Assembly (NCBI GenBank): GCA_036782995.1
Contig: DAIPXZ010000008.1
Span: 1 to 57,856 of the forward strand
Source: DAIPXZ01 sp036782995
GTDB taxonomy: Bacteria > Bacillota > Clostridia > Saccharofermentanales > Saccharofermentanaceae
Length of the DNA stretch: 57,856 nucleotides
Direction: 5' to 3'
Shown: piece by piece, positions 8,948-16,695 of the stretch
Position numbering within the stretch: the stretch's first letter is position 1
Layout: each line of letters starts with the position of its first letter
Program-made: the position numbers and the translations under genes
The notes under the pieces: model-generated
What the model was told of the DNA's origin: nothing
The model's input: the letters and a program-made list of their open reading frames with translations, nothing else
Database searches by the model: none

Positions 8948-10249
8948 ATGAAGAAACATAGCGACGACGATTTCCCAATGGATTATCTTTCATCCCAAGG
9001 AAACAATGACGCCTATCCGTATTCTGGACAGGATATGCCCTATCAAGGACAAAGCGCACCGAATCTTTCGATACCGCAAACTGATGATAGTGAGCGTTCA
9101 TTTGATGCATTACCGAACGAACCGGAAGATGCATCAACCTATTCTTCGTTTGAACAGACACAGATGCCATACGACACACAATCTAACCTCGGTGGGCAAG
9201 CACCATACGATACACAGTCGAACTATGAGGCACAATCGCCATACGAATCACAGCCGTCATACGGTGAGCAATCATATTACGAAAATGTCCCTCTCATGAA
9301 TACACAACAGCAAGAAATCCCAAATTACGAGCAGAATCAAGCACCGACGCCGAAGAAGAAAACATTAAATGATCAGATTAATGCCTTGAAAACAATGCTT
9401 TTGTCTTTTGTGGCCGTAACCATGATTCTCTTGTGCGGTATGGTTTATCTGATTACGATTCAACCGAGTAAGGGGGATGCGAAGGTGACAAAATCATCAA
9501 CAACGACAGCCACTTCCGGTACGCAAAATGCTGTTGTTTCGGATTCAAGTGATTCTTCTTTGACAACAGATTCCACGGCGGCGACCAGCGATACGGCACC
9601 GCAGACGACGTATCCGGCTGGCACGAAGCTCATTGCTCTTACATTTGACGATGGCCCGGCTGTTTCTTATACGACGAGGGTGTTGGACGCATTGGAAGAG
9701 AAGGACGCTGTTGCGACATTTTTCCTTTTAGGTCAACGTATTGAGAATACTGACGCGGCATTCCTCCAGAGGATGATAGATACCGGAAGTGAAATTGGAA
9801 ATCACTCCTATGATCATACCAATTATGGCACATTGACTTCTGAACAGGTGCGTGATCAATTGGCACGTACGGATCAAGCATTGATGGATAAAGTCGGTGT
9901 ACAGACGACTGTTTTACGACCACCGCAAGGTAGCACACAGGATGAGTTGTTTGTTTATTCAACAGAACGCGGGATCCCAGTTGTAAACTGGAGTTCAAAT
10001 AGCTGTCCACAAGATTGGGTTGCTGAGAATCAATCAGCGGAGTATATCGCAAACTTCGTGATTGAAAATGCCAGAAATGGTGACATTGTTCTCTTGCATG
10101 ATATTCGTGATTGTACGGTTGATGCGATTCCGGCTATGATTGACGGGCTACGTGCCGCAGGCTTTGAATTGGTTACGGTCACAGAGCTTCTTGAAGCGCA
10201 AGCAGGTGGATTTGAACCCGGTGTTCTTTATTGCAATGCAACGCTATAA
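8948..10249 (+). CDS. Membrane-anchored polysaccharide deacetylase (NodB fold)
   Basis: 433 residues in three parts. Residues 1-145 are a cytoplasmic low-complexity region rich in Gln, Tyr, Pro, Ser and Asn, with repeated PYDTQSN-like units at about 74-110. Residues 149-171 are one transmembrane helix, followed by a Ser/Thr linker to about 225. Residues 227-420 are an extracellular carbohydrate esterase 4 domain: TFDDGP at 232-237, metal histidines H286 and H290 in GNHSYDHTNY, RPP at 324-326, and LLHD at 382-385. It probably N-deacetylates peptidoglycan or another amino-sugar polymer. The WSSNSCPQDW segment is a diverged form of the usual W-S-x-D motif. The long cytoplasmic disordered arm is unusual for the family. 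Confidence 0.88.
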   Translation: MKKHSDDDFPMDYLSSQGNNDAYPYSGQDMPYQGQSAPNLSIPQTDDSERSFDALPNEPEDASTYSSFEQTQMPYDTQSNLGGQAPYDTQSNYEAQSPYESQPSYGEQSYYENVPLMNTQQQEIPNYEQNQAPTPKKKTLNDQINALKTMLLSFVAVTMILLCGMVYLITIQPSKGDAKVTKSSTTTATSGTQNAVVSDSSDSSLTTDSTAATSDTAPQTTYPAGTKLIALTFDDGPAVSYTTRVLDALEEKDAVATFFLLGQRIENTDAAFLQRMIDTGSEIGNHSYDHTNYGTLTSEQVRDQLARTDQALMDKVGVQTTVLRPPQGSTQDELFVYSTERGIPVVNWSSNSCPQDWVAENQSAEYIANFVIENARNGDIVLLHDIRDCTVDAIPAMIDGLRAAGFELVTVTELLEAQAGGFEPGVLYCNATL

Positions 10250-10318
10250 TGCAAGAGGAAAGGCACAGATAAAGAACCGCTACATTTGAGCGTTTTTGGA
10301 ATAATTAATCTGGATATT

Positions 10319-10360
10319 ATCGGCATAGTATAGTGTGAAAGTACCGGATATGCCGATTTT
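10319..10360 (+). terminator. Probable terminator after deacetylase
   Basis: ATCGGCATA / TATGCCGAT inverted repeat with a 21-nt loop, followed directly by TTTTTCT. The perfect 9-bp stem and T-run support termination; the loop is longer than usual. Confidence 0.6.
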
Positions 10361-10434
10361 TCTAACTCCGACAATGGTATAGCGACGTACCTATAAAGAT
10401 TATCAAAGATAAAATTGAAACGGAGGTTATGCAA

Positions 10435-11409
10435 ATGAACGAAAAGCTGAATTTGACAAGCGAATGGGATAAGACCTTCCAGCAGAGCGACAAGGTGACG
10501 CACAAGAAAATTACCTTCCACAATCGTTATGGCATCACCCTTGTAGCGGATATGTATACGCCGAAAAATGCAAACGGAAAGATGCCTGCTCTTGCGGTCA
10601 GTGGGCCGTTTGGTGCAGTGAAGGAGCAGGCTTCCGGGCTGTATGCGCAGACAATGGCGGAGCGTGGTTTCCTAACCATTGCTTTTGACCCGTCCTTCAC
10701 CGGCGAAAGTGGCGGTGAGCCGCGCTATATGGCGTCTCCCGACATCAACACGGAAGATTTCTGCGCAGCAGTAGATTTTCTTTCTGTGCAGGAAACTGTT
10801 GACCCGGAACGAATCGGTATTATCGGTATCTGCGGTTGGGGTGGCATGGCGCTCAACGCCGCTGCCATCGACACCCGCATCAAGGCGACGGTCGCCTCCA
10901 CCATGTATGACATGACACGTGTCAACGCCAAGGGATATTTTGATTCTGAGGACAGCGAAGAAGCCCGTTATAAAAAGCGCAAAGCATTTAGCGACCAGCG
11001 CACCATTGACTACAAAAATGGAAGCTATGCACTGGCCGGCGGCCTTCCGGATGCCGTCTCTGAGGAAGCACCATTTTTCCTGAAAGACTATTTTGCCTAC
11101 TATAAAACAGAACGAGGCTATCATGCTCGCTCGCTCAATTCCAACGGCGGCTGGAGTGTTACAGGCTGCATTTCATTTTTGAATCAACCGATTTTGCAAT
11201 ACAGCAGCGAAATCCGCAATGCGGTGCTCATCATCCATGGTGAGAAAGCACACTCCTGTTATTTTGGACGAGATGCCTTTGAAAAGCTGACTGGCGACAA
11301 TAAGGAACTTCTCATCATCCCCGATGCGGTACACACTGACCTATATGATCAGGTAGATATAATTCCATTTGGGAAAATTGAGCGCTTTTTTACAGACTAT
11401 TTGAAATGA
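10435..11409 (+). CDS. Alpha/beta hydrolase, dienelactone-hydrolase-like
   Basis: 324 residues from the ATG at 10435, which is 8 nt after GGAGG; an in-frame ATG at 10429 is too close to that site. The nucleophile elbow reads GICGWGG with Cys133 where most hydrolases have Ser, as in dienelactone hydrolases. A likely catalytic His is in PDAVHTD near residue 309, and an upstream GPFGAVKEQ oxyanion region is present. No signal peptide. Related proteins are widespread single-gene enzymes of unknown substrate in gut Clostridia and Bacteroidetes. The gene reads as its own unit between two terminators, and its C-ending codons differ from neighbours, which hints at transfer (inference). Confidence 0.8.
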   Translation: MNEKLNLTSEWDKTFQQSDKVTHKKITFHNRYGITLVADMYTPKNANGKMPALAVSGPFGAVKEQASGLYAQTMAERGFLTIAFDPSFTGESGGEPRYMASPDINTEDFCAAVDFLSVQETVDPERIGIIGICGWGGMALNAAAIDTRIKATVASTMYDMTRVNAKGYFDSEDSEEARYKKRKAFSDQRTIDYKNGSYALAGGLPDAVSEEAPFFLKDYFAYYKTERGYHARSLNSNGGWSVTGCISFLNQPILQYSSEIRNAVLIIHGEKAHSCYFGRDAFEKLTGDNKELLIIPDAVHTDLYDQVDIIPFGKIERFFTDYLK

Positions 11410-11436
11410 GCATCAACTGAAAAAACGCATATATAT

Positions 11437-11475
11437 GACCACATCAAAGGTTTATCCTTCGGTGTGGTCTTTTTT
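11437..11475 (+). terminator. Rho-independent terminator, probably bidirectional
   Basis: GACCACATCAAAGG / CCTTCGGTGTGGTC stem with a short TTTAT loop followed by TTTTTT. It ends the hydrolase gene; A residues on the left side could also serve the convergent ABC-F gene. Confidence 0.85.
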
Positions 11476-11555
11476 AGCGACAGCTCCGCTTGAAAAGTGT
11501 CAGTCATAATCTCTTTGACGAACGCCTTTTGCGGTGTTTTTATGAACGGCATTCA

Positions 11556-13463
11556 TTATGTTTCTCCGGATATTGCAACATATTCTTCATATAATGCTTC
11601 GAGTCGTGTGCCATTATCTGCGTATATTTCATAGGTCTCCGGTGTTGTGTCGGCGCCAAAAGACGCCTCCATTTCCTTTTGTGCGATTTCGAGCTCAGCA
11701 ATCTCTTTTTCCAATGTGCGAATTCTTTCCTTACGCTTAGCGACTTCTTTTCGTTCGACTGCGCGATTTCCGTTCGCGACACGAGCATTTTGTTCTTTTT
11801 TTGATTCTTTTGCAGATGCGTGAGGATTTACTTTTTTCTCTTTTGTTGCTTTGGAATTTGCCACATCGGCGCGATAATCGTTGTAGTTGCGGAATGAGGC
11901 AACATGTCCCTCAACAAATCCGACAATGCCGGTTTGACATTTCTCGATGAAGTAACGGTCATGGCTGACGGCCAAGATGGCGCCGTTATATTCTGCCAAA
12001 GCATCTTCCAAGACTTCGCGTGATTCGATATCCAAGTGATTGGTAGGTTCGTCGAGGAAGAGAATGTCAGGTTTTTCCTGCAAAAGACAGCAGAGGTAGA
12101 GACGGGAACGTTCACCGCCGGATAAAACACTGATTTCTTTATACACATCGATATCTCGGAACCCGAATCGGGCGAGCATGTTACGTGCTTCTGTTTCTGT
12201 GAAATCGCTGCGTGATACGAGTTCATCAAGAATAGTACGAGTTTCATCATCAAATGGTACAAATTGTCCCATGAGGCCACATTGTGCAGATCCGGAAATC
12301 AGAACATCTCCGGAAAAATCGTCAATTTTTCCGAGAAGCAGATTAAGCATGGTGGTTTTACCGCATCCATTTGGGCCGACAAGAAATAACTTGTCGGATG
12401 CACGAATATCGAATGTAACATCACGAAATAATTCTTTTCCATCCGGGAAAACCTTGCCGATATGCGAAGCTGCGAGGAGACGCTTGTTTGGGTCACCTGT
12501 TTTCGGTTCAGGGATGACCTTGAAGCTCATATGCATCGGGCCACCGGCAATCTTCGACTTCTCTTGGTCGAGTTTGTCGGAAAGCTTCGCAACGACCTTT
12601 TCTCGCGCATGATATCCTGAAATGTTGCGGTGAGATAGCATGGTTTGCGTGACACCCTGCTGACGAACAAGTTCTTTTTCCAGATTAGCGACGAGTTGGC
12701 GCTGATCCTTCAGAAATTGCTCTTTTTGCGCACGATACTCCGTATAATTACCGCGATATGTTGTAATCTTTGCCCCATCCAGCTCGAAAATCTTCGTAAC
12801 CGTTTTGTCAATAAAATATCGGTCATGCGATATGAGGAACACGGCACCGCCATATGACCGAATGAAGCCCTCGAGCCATTCCATCGCATCGGTGTCCAAG
12901 TGGTTTGTCGGCTCATCAAGTAAAAGCACATCGGGGCGAGATACAATCAAACGACTTAAGCAAATACGCATTTTTTCACCACCGGAAAAGCCCGATATCG
13001 GGCGCGTCCAGTCGATATTTTCGAGACCTAAACCCGATAGGGCAGCCTTCATGTCGGATTCGTATGTATATCCACCGAGTGCTTCATAGCGGAGCATGAG
13101 CTTCTCGTAGTTGCGAAGATTATTCGCCGCATCGGGAGACGCGGTGTCGACCAAGAGGGCAGATGCATTCGCGATTTCTATCTCGAGACGTGCGAGTTCT
13201 TCGCTTTTCAACGGATTCGTACTGATATCTAGGTCGTCCATGTTTTGAGAAAGGTAGCCACATGTGACCGTCCCATGATGAATGACCGACCCTTCGTCAG
13301 GAGCCAGCTTACCTTCAATCATGCGAAAAAGAGTCGTTTTTCCGGCACCATTGTTACCGATTAATGCAACCTTATCACCTTTATTGATTGTAAAAGATAC
13401 TTCGTCAAGAAGCGTGCGGTTGTGAAAAGCTTTCGATAGCTTGTTGACCGAAATCAAGGGCAT
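11556..13463 (-). CDS. ABC-F family ATPase (YdiF/Uup-like)
   Basis: 635 residues, two ABC domains and no membrane segment, so a soluble translation-associated ABC-F protein rather than a transporter. Domain 1 has GNNGAGKTT (36-44), SGGEKMR (about 160-166) and LLLDEPTNHLD (about 180-190). Domain 2 has GPNGCGKTT near 354 and SGGERSR. The segment between them (about 235-320) is the tRNA-interaction linker, and the last 90 residues are a charged coiled coil as in Uup/YdiF. ABC-F proteins bind the ribosomal E site and relieve stalls or protect from antibiotics; which applies here cannot be read from sequence. The start follows AAGGAAA and it has its own promoter at 13501-13531. Confidence 0.92.
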   Translation of the reverse strand: MPLISVNKLSKAFHNRTLLDEVSFTINKGDKVALIGNNGAGKTTLFRMIEGKLAPDEGSVIHHGTVTCGYLSQNMDDLDISTNPLKSEELARLEIEIANASALLVDTASPDAANNLRNYEKLMLRYEALGGYTYESDMKAALSGLGLENIDWTRPISGFSGGEKMRICLSRLIVSRPDVLLLDEPTNHLDTDAMEWLEGFIRSYGGAVFLISHDRYFIDKTVTKIFELDGAKITTYRGNYTEYRAQKEQFLKDQRQLVANLEKELVRQQGVTQTMLSHRNISGYHAREKVVAKLSDKLDQEKSKIAGGPMHMSFKVIPEPKTGDPNKRLLAASHIGKVFPDGKELFRDVTFDIRASDKLFLVGPNGCGKTTMLNLLLGKIDDFSGDVLISGSAQCGLMGQFVPFDDETRTILDELVSRSDFTETEARNMLARFGFRDIDVYKEISVLSGGERSRLYLCCLLQEKPDILFLDEPTNHLDIESREVLEDALAEYNGAILAVSHDRYFIEKCQTGIVGFVEGHVASFRNYNDYRADVANSKATKEKKVNPHASAKESKKEQNARVANGNRAVERKEVAKRKERIRTLEKEIAELEIAQKEMEASFGADTTPETYEIYADNGTRLEALYEEYVAISGET

Positions 13464-13500
13464 TGAAGTTATGTTTCCTTTCCGTCAAAGAAGTATCTTG

Positions 13501-13531
13501 ATTATATACGAAAAACGAACACATCAGTCAA
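13501..13531 (-). promoter_or_regulatory. Promoter for ABC-F gene
   Basis: Minus strand TTGACT (13531-13526), 17-nt spacer to TATATA (13508-13503), which overlaps TATAAT (13506-13501). It overlaps the stop codon region of the preceding zinc-ribbon gene, so the ABC-F gene can be expressed separately. Confidence 0.6.
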
Positions 13532-13862
13532 AAGGATTTCTTGTGATTTCCGTTCCGCAATAGATGCACTTTTGTTTTGTCCTGCCAGTCTTTTGAAGCG
13601 GGGCATTGCACTTCGGGCAAGCTTCGGCAGTAGCGGATTTTGAGATGTTTGTCTCTTCGGCTGCTTTTTCGATTGCATGAAGCTTGGAGATTAAGATTTT
13701 TTCGTCAACGCCTTGCTCGATAAGGGTTTCCCATAGGGCCTGGCAAATATGATCGAGACTCTTTAGCTTTTTTTCTACATCAAAGGTAGAGTCGATAGCA
13801 TTAGGACCGTCAGAACTTGTATTCATGATACGATTTGGAAAGTTTTGTCTTTTATACTCCAT
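13524..13862 (-). CDS. Small zinc-ribbon protein, paralogue 3
   Basis: 112 residues, start after GGAGATAATAACT. Polar N-terminus, then a helical module around residues 35-64 containing ALWETLIEQG, then a C-terminal zinc ribbon CPKC-x13-CIYC at about 84-104. The same two modules, in the same order and with identical cysteine spacing, occur in the two genes upstream, so these are tandem paralogues. No signal peptide or membrane helix; presumably cytoplasmic. I do not recognise the helical module in any named family. It may bind nucleic acid or a protein partner through the ribbon (inference only). Most diverged of the three. Confidence 0.75.
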   Translation of the reverse strand: MEYKRQNFPNRIMNTSSDGPNAIDSTFDVEKKLKSLDHICQALWETLIEQGVDEKILISKLHAIEKAAEETNISKSATAEACPKCNAPLQKTGRTKQKCIYCGTEITRNPFD

Positions 13863-13925
13863 AGTTATTATCTCCTACTCTCATCGTGTTATTCTTTATT
13901 CGTTAGGTTGGAGTGGAACGTCTGT

Positions 13926-14372
13926 TTATATGGTCTCTTCTGGTAAAGTTGTTTCATCGACTATATCATCATTCCCCAGAGCAATGACCTCTTCATTGAA
14001 TACTTTCATGCCACAATAAATACATCTCTGTATAGGCTGATTCGATTTTTGCAAGGGCTTACCACAGGAGGGACAATCAACTCTAGTAGCTGATTTCTTT
14101 TTTGGGTCGATGTTTCTGAGATCCTCCGCGTGTTTTTTTTCAACTGCTATATTCATTTTATCCATTAAGGACTCCAATGAGCATCCTCGGTCTTCGAGTA
14201 ATTCCCACATGCATTCAAAGAGAAAATTCAGATCCTCCGTTCGCTGCTTTAAGTCCATAATGTCATGAATGGCATAATCCATTCTCACGTTTTCAAATTG
14301 TATCTGACCTGCTGTATTTACTGTCTTTGCGCCATCCTCTGCGGCATAAGTAAAGTTACTAAATTCATCCAT
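13926..14372 (-). CDS. Small zinc-ribbon protein, paralogue 2
   Basis: 148 residues, start after GGAAGGGG. It carries the family's helical module (LFECMWELLEDRGCSLESL at about 50-68) and a zinc ribbon CPSC-x13-CIYC at about 104-124, with an extra N-terminal stretch of about 35 residues and a short acidic C-terminal extension (…DDIVDETTLPEETI). It lies 20 nt downstream of paralogue 1 and 63 nt upstream of paralogue 3, consistent with one transcript. Function unknown; the retained ribbon and helical motif across paralogues argue that each is functional. Confidence 0.78.
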   Translation of the reverse strand: MDEFSNFTYAAEDGAKTVNTAGQIQFENVRMDYAIHDIMDLKQRTEDLNFLFECMWELLEDRGCSLESLMDKMNIAVEKKHAEDLRNIDPKKKSATRVDCPSCGKPLQKSNQPIQRCIYCGMKVFNEEVIALGNDDIVDETTLPEETI

Positions 14373-14392
14373 AGTACACCCCTTCCTACCGA

Positions 14393-14749
14393 TTAATTAA
14401 ATGGTTCATTTACAGTTGTAGCGCCGCAATATATGCATTTTGAAAGAAGGGCGTCGGTGCCCATCATAGGACGACCACATTTGGAGCAGGATAGAGGTTT
14501 ATCCTTCGGATCCAATGCTTCAAGTTGATTTGATTCGTTAACAAGGTGCATCTTCTCGATGAGCTGCTCTCGTGTGCAACCCTGTTCCTCGAGTAAATCC
14601 CACATTGCTTCTGCAAGGATTTCCAAACGAAAAACTGTAGATTGTAATTCGCGAATTTCTGAACTGTGTTGCCGAATGGATGATTTGTCTTTTTCTTTTT
14701 CGATATACGCGCTGGTAAGGCGGCTTAAGATTCGTCGGTATGAATGCAT
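14393..14749 (-). CDS. Small zinc-ribbon protein, paralogue 1
   Basis: 118 residues, first gene of the tandem set, start after GGGGGA. A basic N-terminus (RRILSRLTSAYIEKEKDK) and a probable coiled coil at about 25-50 precede the helical module LAEAMWDLLEEQGCTREQL (about 48-66) and a zinc ribbon CSKC-x13-CIYC at about 88-108. The basic arm is absent from the other two copies and might contact nucleic acid (inference). A TATAAT promoter lies 44 nt upstream. I do not recognise the family. Confidence 0.78.
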   Translation of the reverse strand: MHSYRRILSRLTSAYIEKEKDKSSIRQHSSEIRELQSTVFRLEILAEAMWDLLEEQGCTREQLIEKMHLVNESNQLEALDPKDKPLSCSKCGRPMMGTDALLSKCIYCGATTVNEPFN

Positions 14750-14792
14750 AAAAAATTCCCCCTTTTTTATGTTGCATTATCAATATTTAATG

Positions 14793-14823
14793 ATTATACC
14801 ATACTAATGGCAGAAAACATCAA
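14793..14823 (-). promoter_or_regulatory. Promoter for the zinc-ribbon gene set
   Basis: Minus strand TTGATG (14823-14818), 19-nt spacer, perfect TATAAT (14798-14793) with an extended-10 TGG just upstream. The extended -10 compensates for the long spacer. Confidence 0.6.
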
Positions 14824-14844
14824 CAAAAGGGTAGATTCCTGTTC

Positions 14845-14873
14845 TTGTGAATTGCAAAAAAAGACAGTAACAT
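14845..14873 (+). promoter_or_regulatory. Candidate promoter for leuCDB-ilvDB
   Basis: TTGTGA (14845-14850), 17-nt spacer, TAACAT (14868-14873), 32 nt before leuC. Both boxes match 4 of 6. The short leader leaves no room for a T-box or leucine attenuator. Confidence 0.4.
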
Positions 14874-14905
14874 GATGAAAAGGGACACAAAGGAGGCTGA
14901 TTCAA

Positions 14906-16198
14906 ATGGGTCTTACCATGACACAAAAGATACTCCGTGCAAAGACGGATGCCCCGACAATAGAGGCAGGCGATTTGATTGAATGTCGCCTGGATTTACT
15001 GGTCGGTAATGATATCACTACCCCTCCTGCAATCGATGTCTTTGAGCAAACACAATGTGAAAGTGTTTTCGCATCGGATGCCGTCGTGCTGGTCCCCGAT
15101 CATTTTGCACCGAATAAGGATATCAAGTCTGCTACGCAATGCCAAAAGATGCGCGATTTTGCCATTCAAAAGGGTATTCGCTATTATTACGAGCTTGGCG
15201 AAAAGGATATGGGCATCGAACATGTGATTGTCCCAGAAAACGGCCTTGTTGCTCCGGGAGATATTGTAATCGGCGCTGATTCGCATACCTGCACATATGG
15301 CGCCTTGGGTGCGTTTTCTACGGGCGTCGGCTCGACGGATCTGGCATGCGCCATGGCTACTGGAAAAACTTGGTTTCGTGTACCTGAGGCGATTAAGATT
15401 TCTCTTATCGGCGTACTTCCGCCGCATGTTTCAGGAAAAGACGTAATTCTTTCGATTATAGGAAAAATCGGAGTGGACGGTGCTCTCTATCAGTCACTTG
15501 AGTTTTCGGGTGAAGGCGTTGGCAGTTTATCAATGGCTGACCGCTTTACCATTTGTAATATGGCGATTGAAGCCGGAGCGAAGAACGGTATTTTCCCTGT
15601 CGACGATATTGCTTTGGCATATATGCGGGAATTCTGTCCGGATCGTCTAGCGGCGAAATCGTATGAAGTCTTCACTCCGGACGAGGACGCCGTGTATGCA
15701 AGTGAGTATACGATTGATTTATCGCAAATCTCCTTTACGGTGGCATTCCCGCATTTGCCTTCAAACACAAAGACTATCGGAGAATTTGACCCCGTGAAGA
15801 TTCAACAGGTCGTTATCGGTTCGTGTACCAACGGAAGAATCGAAGATTTAGAAGTCGCTGCGGAGGTTTTCCGCGGTCGTCAAGTGAAAAAGGGCGTCCG
15901 AGCGATTATCATCCCCGGCTCACAACGCATCTATAAAAAGGCATTACAAAAAGGCCTTATCGATATCTTTATCGATGCAAACTGTGTCGTGTCGGCACCT
16001 ACGTGCGGCCCTTGTCTCGGTGGACACATGGGCATATTAGCTGATGGCGAAGCGTGTCTCTCGACAACGAATCGCAATTTTGTAGGTCGAATGGGACACA
16101 AGGGCTCGAAGGTATATCTTGGCAGCCCATATGTGGCCGCTTGTTCGGCTGTTTTAGGTGAAATTGGCATCCTGAAAGAAGGAGGCGAGAACGCATGA
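14906..16198 (+). CDS. leuC: 3-isopropylmalate dehydratase, large subunit
   Basis: 430 residues, start after AAAGGAGG. The large [4Fe-4S] subunit isomerises 2-isopropylmalate to 3-isopropylmalate in leucine synthesis. Aconitase-family markers include GADSHTCTYGALGAFSTGVGSTD near 126-148, IGSCTNGR near 312, and the cluster cysteines in APTCGPCLGGHMG near 364-376. Length and motif form match the shorter type found in archaea and many Clostridia, which is encoded with a short LeuD. The gene overlaps leuD by 4 nt (ATGA), implying translational coupling of the two subunits. Confidence 0.93.
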   Translation: MGLTMTQKILRAKTDAPTIEAGDLIECRLDLLVGNDITTPPAIDVFEQTQCESVFASDAVVLVPDHFAPNKDIKSATQCQKMRDFAIQKGIRYYYELGEKDMGIEHVIVPENGLVAPGDIVIGADSHTCTYGALGAFSTGVGSTDLACAMATGKTWFRVPEAIKISLIGVLPPHVSGKDVILSIIGKIGVDGALYQSLEFSGEGVGSLSMADRFTICNMAIEAGAKNGIFPVDDIALAYMREFCPDRLAAKSYEVFTPDEDAVYASEYTIDLSQISFTVAFPHLPSNTKTIGEFDPVKIQQVVIGSCTNGRIEDLEVAAEVFRGRQVKKGVRAIIIPGSQRIYKKALQKGLIDIFIDANCVVSAPTCGPCLGGHMGILADGEACLSTTNRNFVGRMGHKGSKVYLGSPYVAACSAVLGEIGILKEGGENA

Positions 16199-16695
16199 AA
16201 AATGAGGGGATAGTTCATAAATACGGAGCTGACGTCGACACAGATGTGATTATTCCGGCACGTTATCTTGTGACATCGGATGAAAAAGAGCTTGCCATGC
16301 ATTGCATGGAGGACATAGATGCGTCTTTTGTTGGTCGAGTGCAGACGGGCGATATTATTGTGGCAGGGAAGAACTTCGGCTGCGGTTCATCACGTGAGCA
16401 TGCACCAATTGCAATTAAGGGCTCCGGTATTGCATGCGTCATCGCGCCGTCTTTTGCTCGCATATTCTATCGCAACAGTATCAATATTGGTCTTCCGATT
16501 TTAGAATGCAAGGAGGCGGCCGAGGCAATTCAAGACGGAGATAGGGTATCGATTGATTTCAATACCGGAACAATTGTCGATATGACGCTGAATCGGTCTT
16601 TTTCCGCAAAACCATTTCCGCCTTTTATTCAAGAGATTATGAAATCAAAGGGCTTGGTCGGATATACGAAGTCAAAAGGAGCAAATAATGGGTAA
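16195..16695 (+). CDS. leuD: 3-isopropylmalate dehydratase, small subunit
   Basis: 166 residues, the short LeuD form that pairs with the preceding LeuC. It supplies the swivelling domain closing the active site. Visible markers are the N-terminal DVDTDVIIPARYL and GKNFGCGSSREHAPIAIKG near 59-77, the substrate-binding loop. It overlaps leuC by 4 nt and leuB by 8 nt, so the three genes are one translationally coupled unit. Confidence 0.94.
   Translation: MKNEGIVHKYGADVDTDVIIPARYLVTSDEKELAMHCMEDIDASFVGRVQTGDIIVAGKNFGCGSSREHAPIAIKGSGIACVIAPSFARIFYRNSINIGLPILECKEAAEAIQDGDRVSIDFNTGTIVDMTLNRSFSAKPFPPFIQEIMKSKGLVGYTKSKGANNG

Noticed and set aside
13524..14749. Three zinc-ribbon genes as pieces of one frameshifted gene
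   Set aside because: Each has its own ribosome site, start and complete helical module plus ribbon, and they align to each other rather than end to end.
11556..14749. Antibiotic-resistance island based on the ABC-F gene
   Set aside because: The ABC-F protein looks like the housekeeping YdiF/Uup type with a C-terminal coiled coil, and no mobile-element or resistance genes are nearby.
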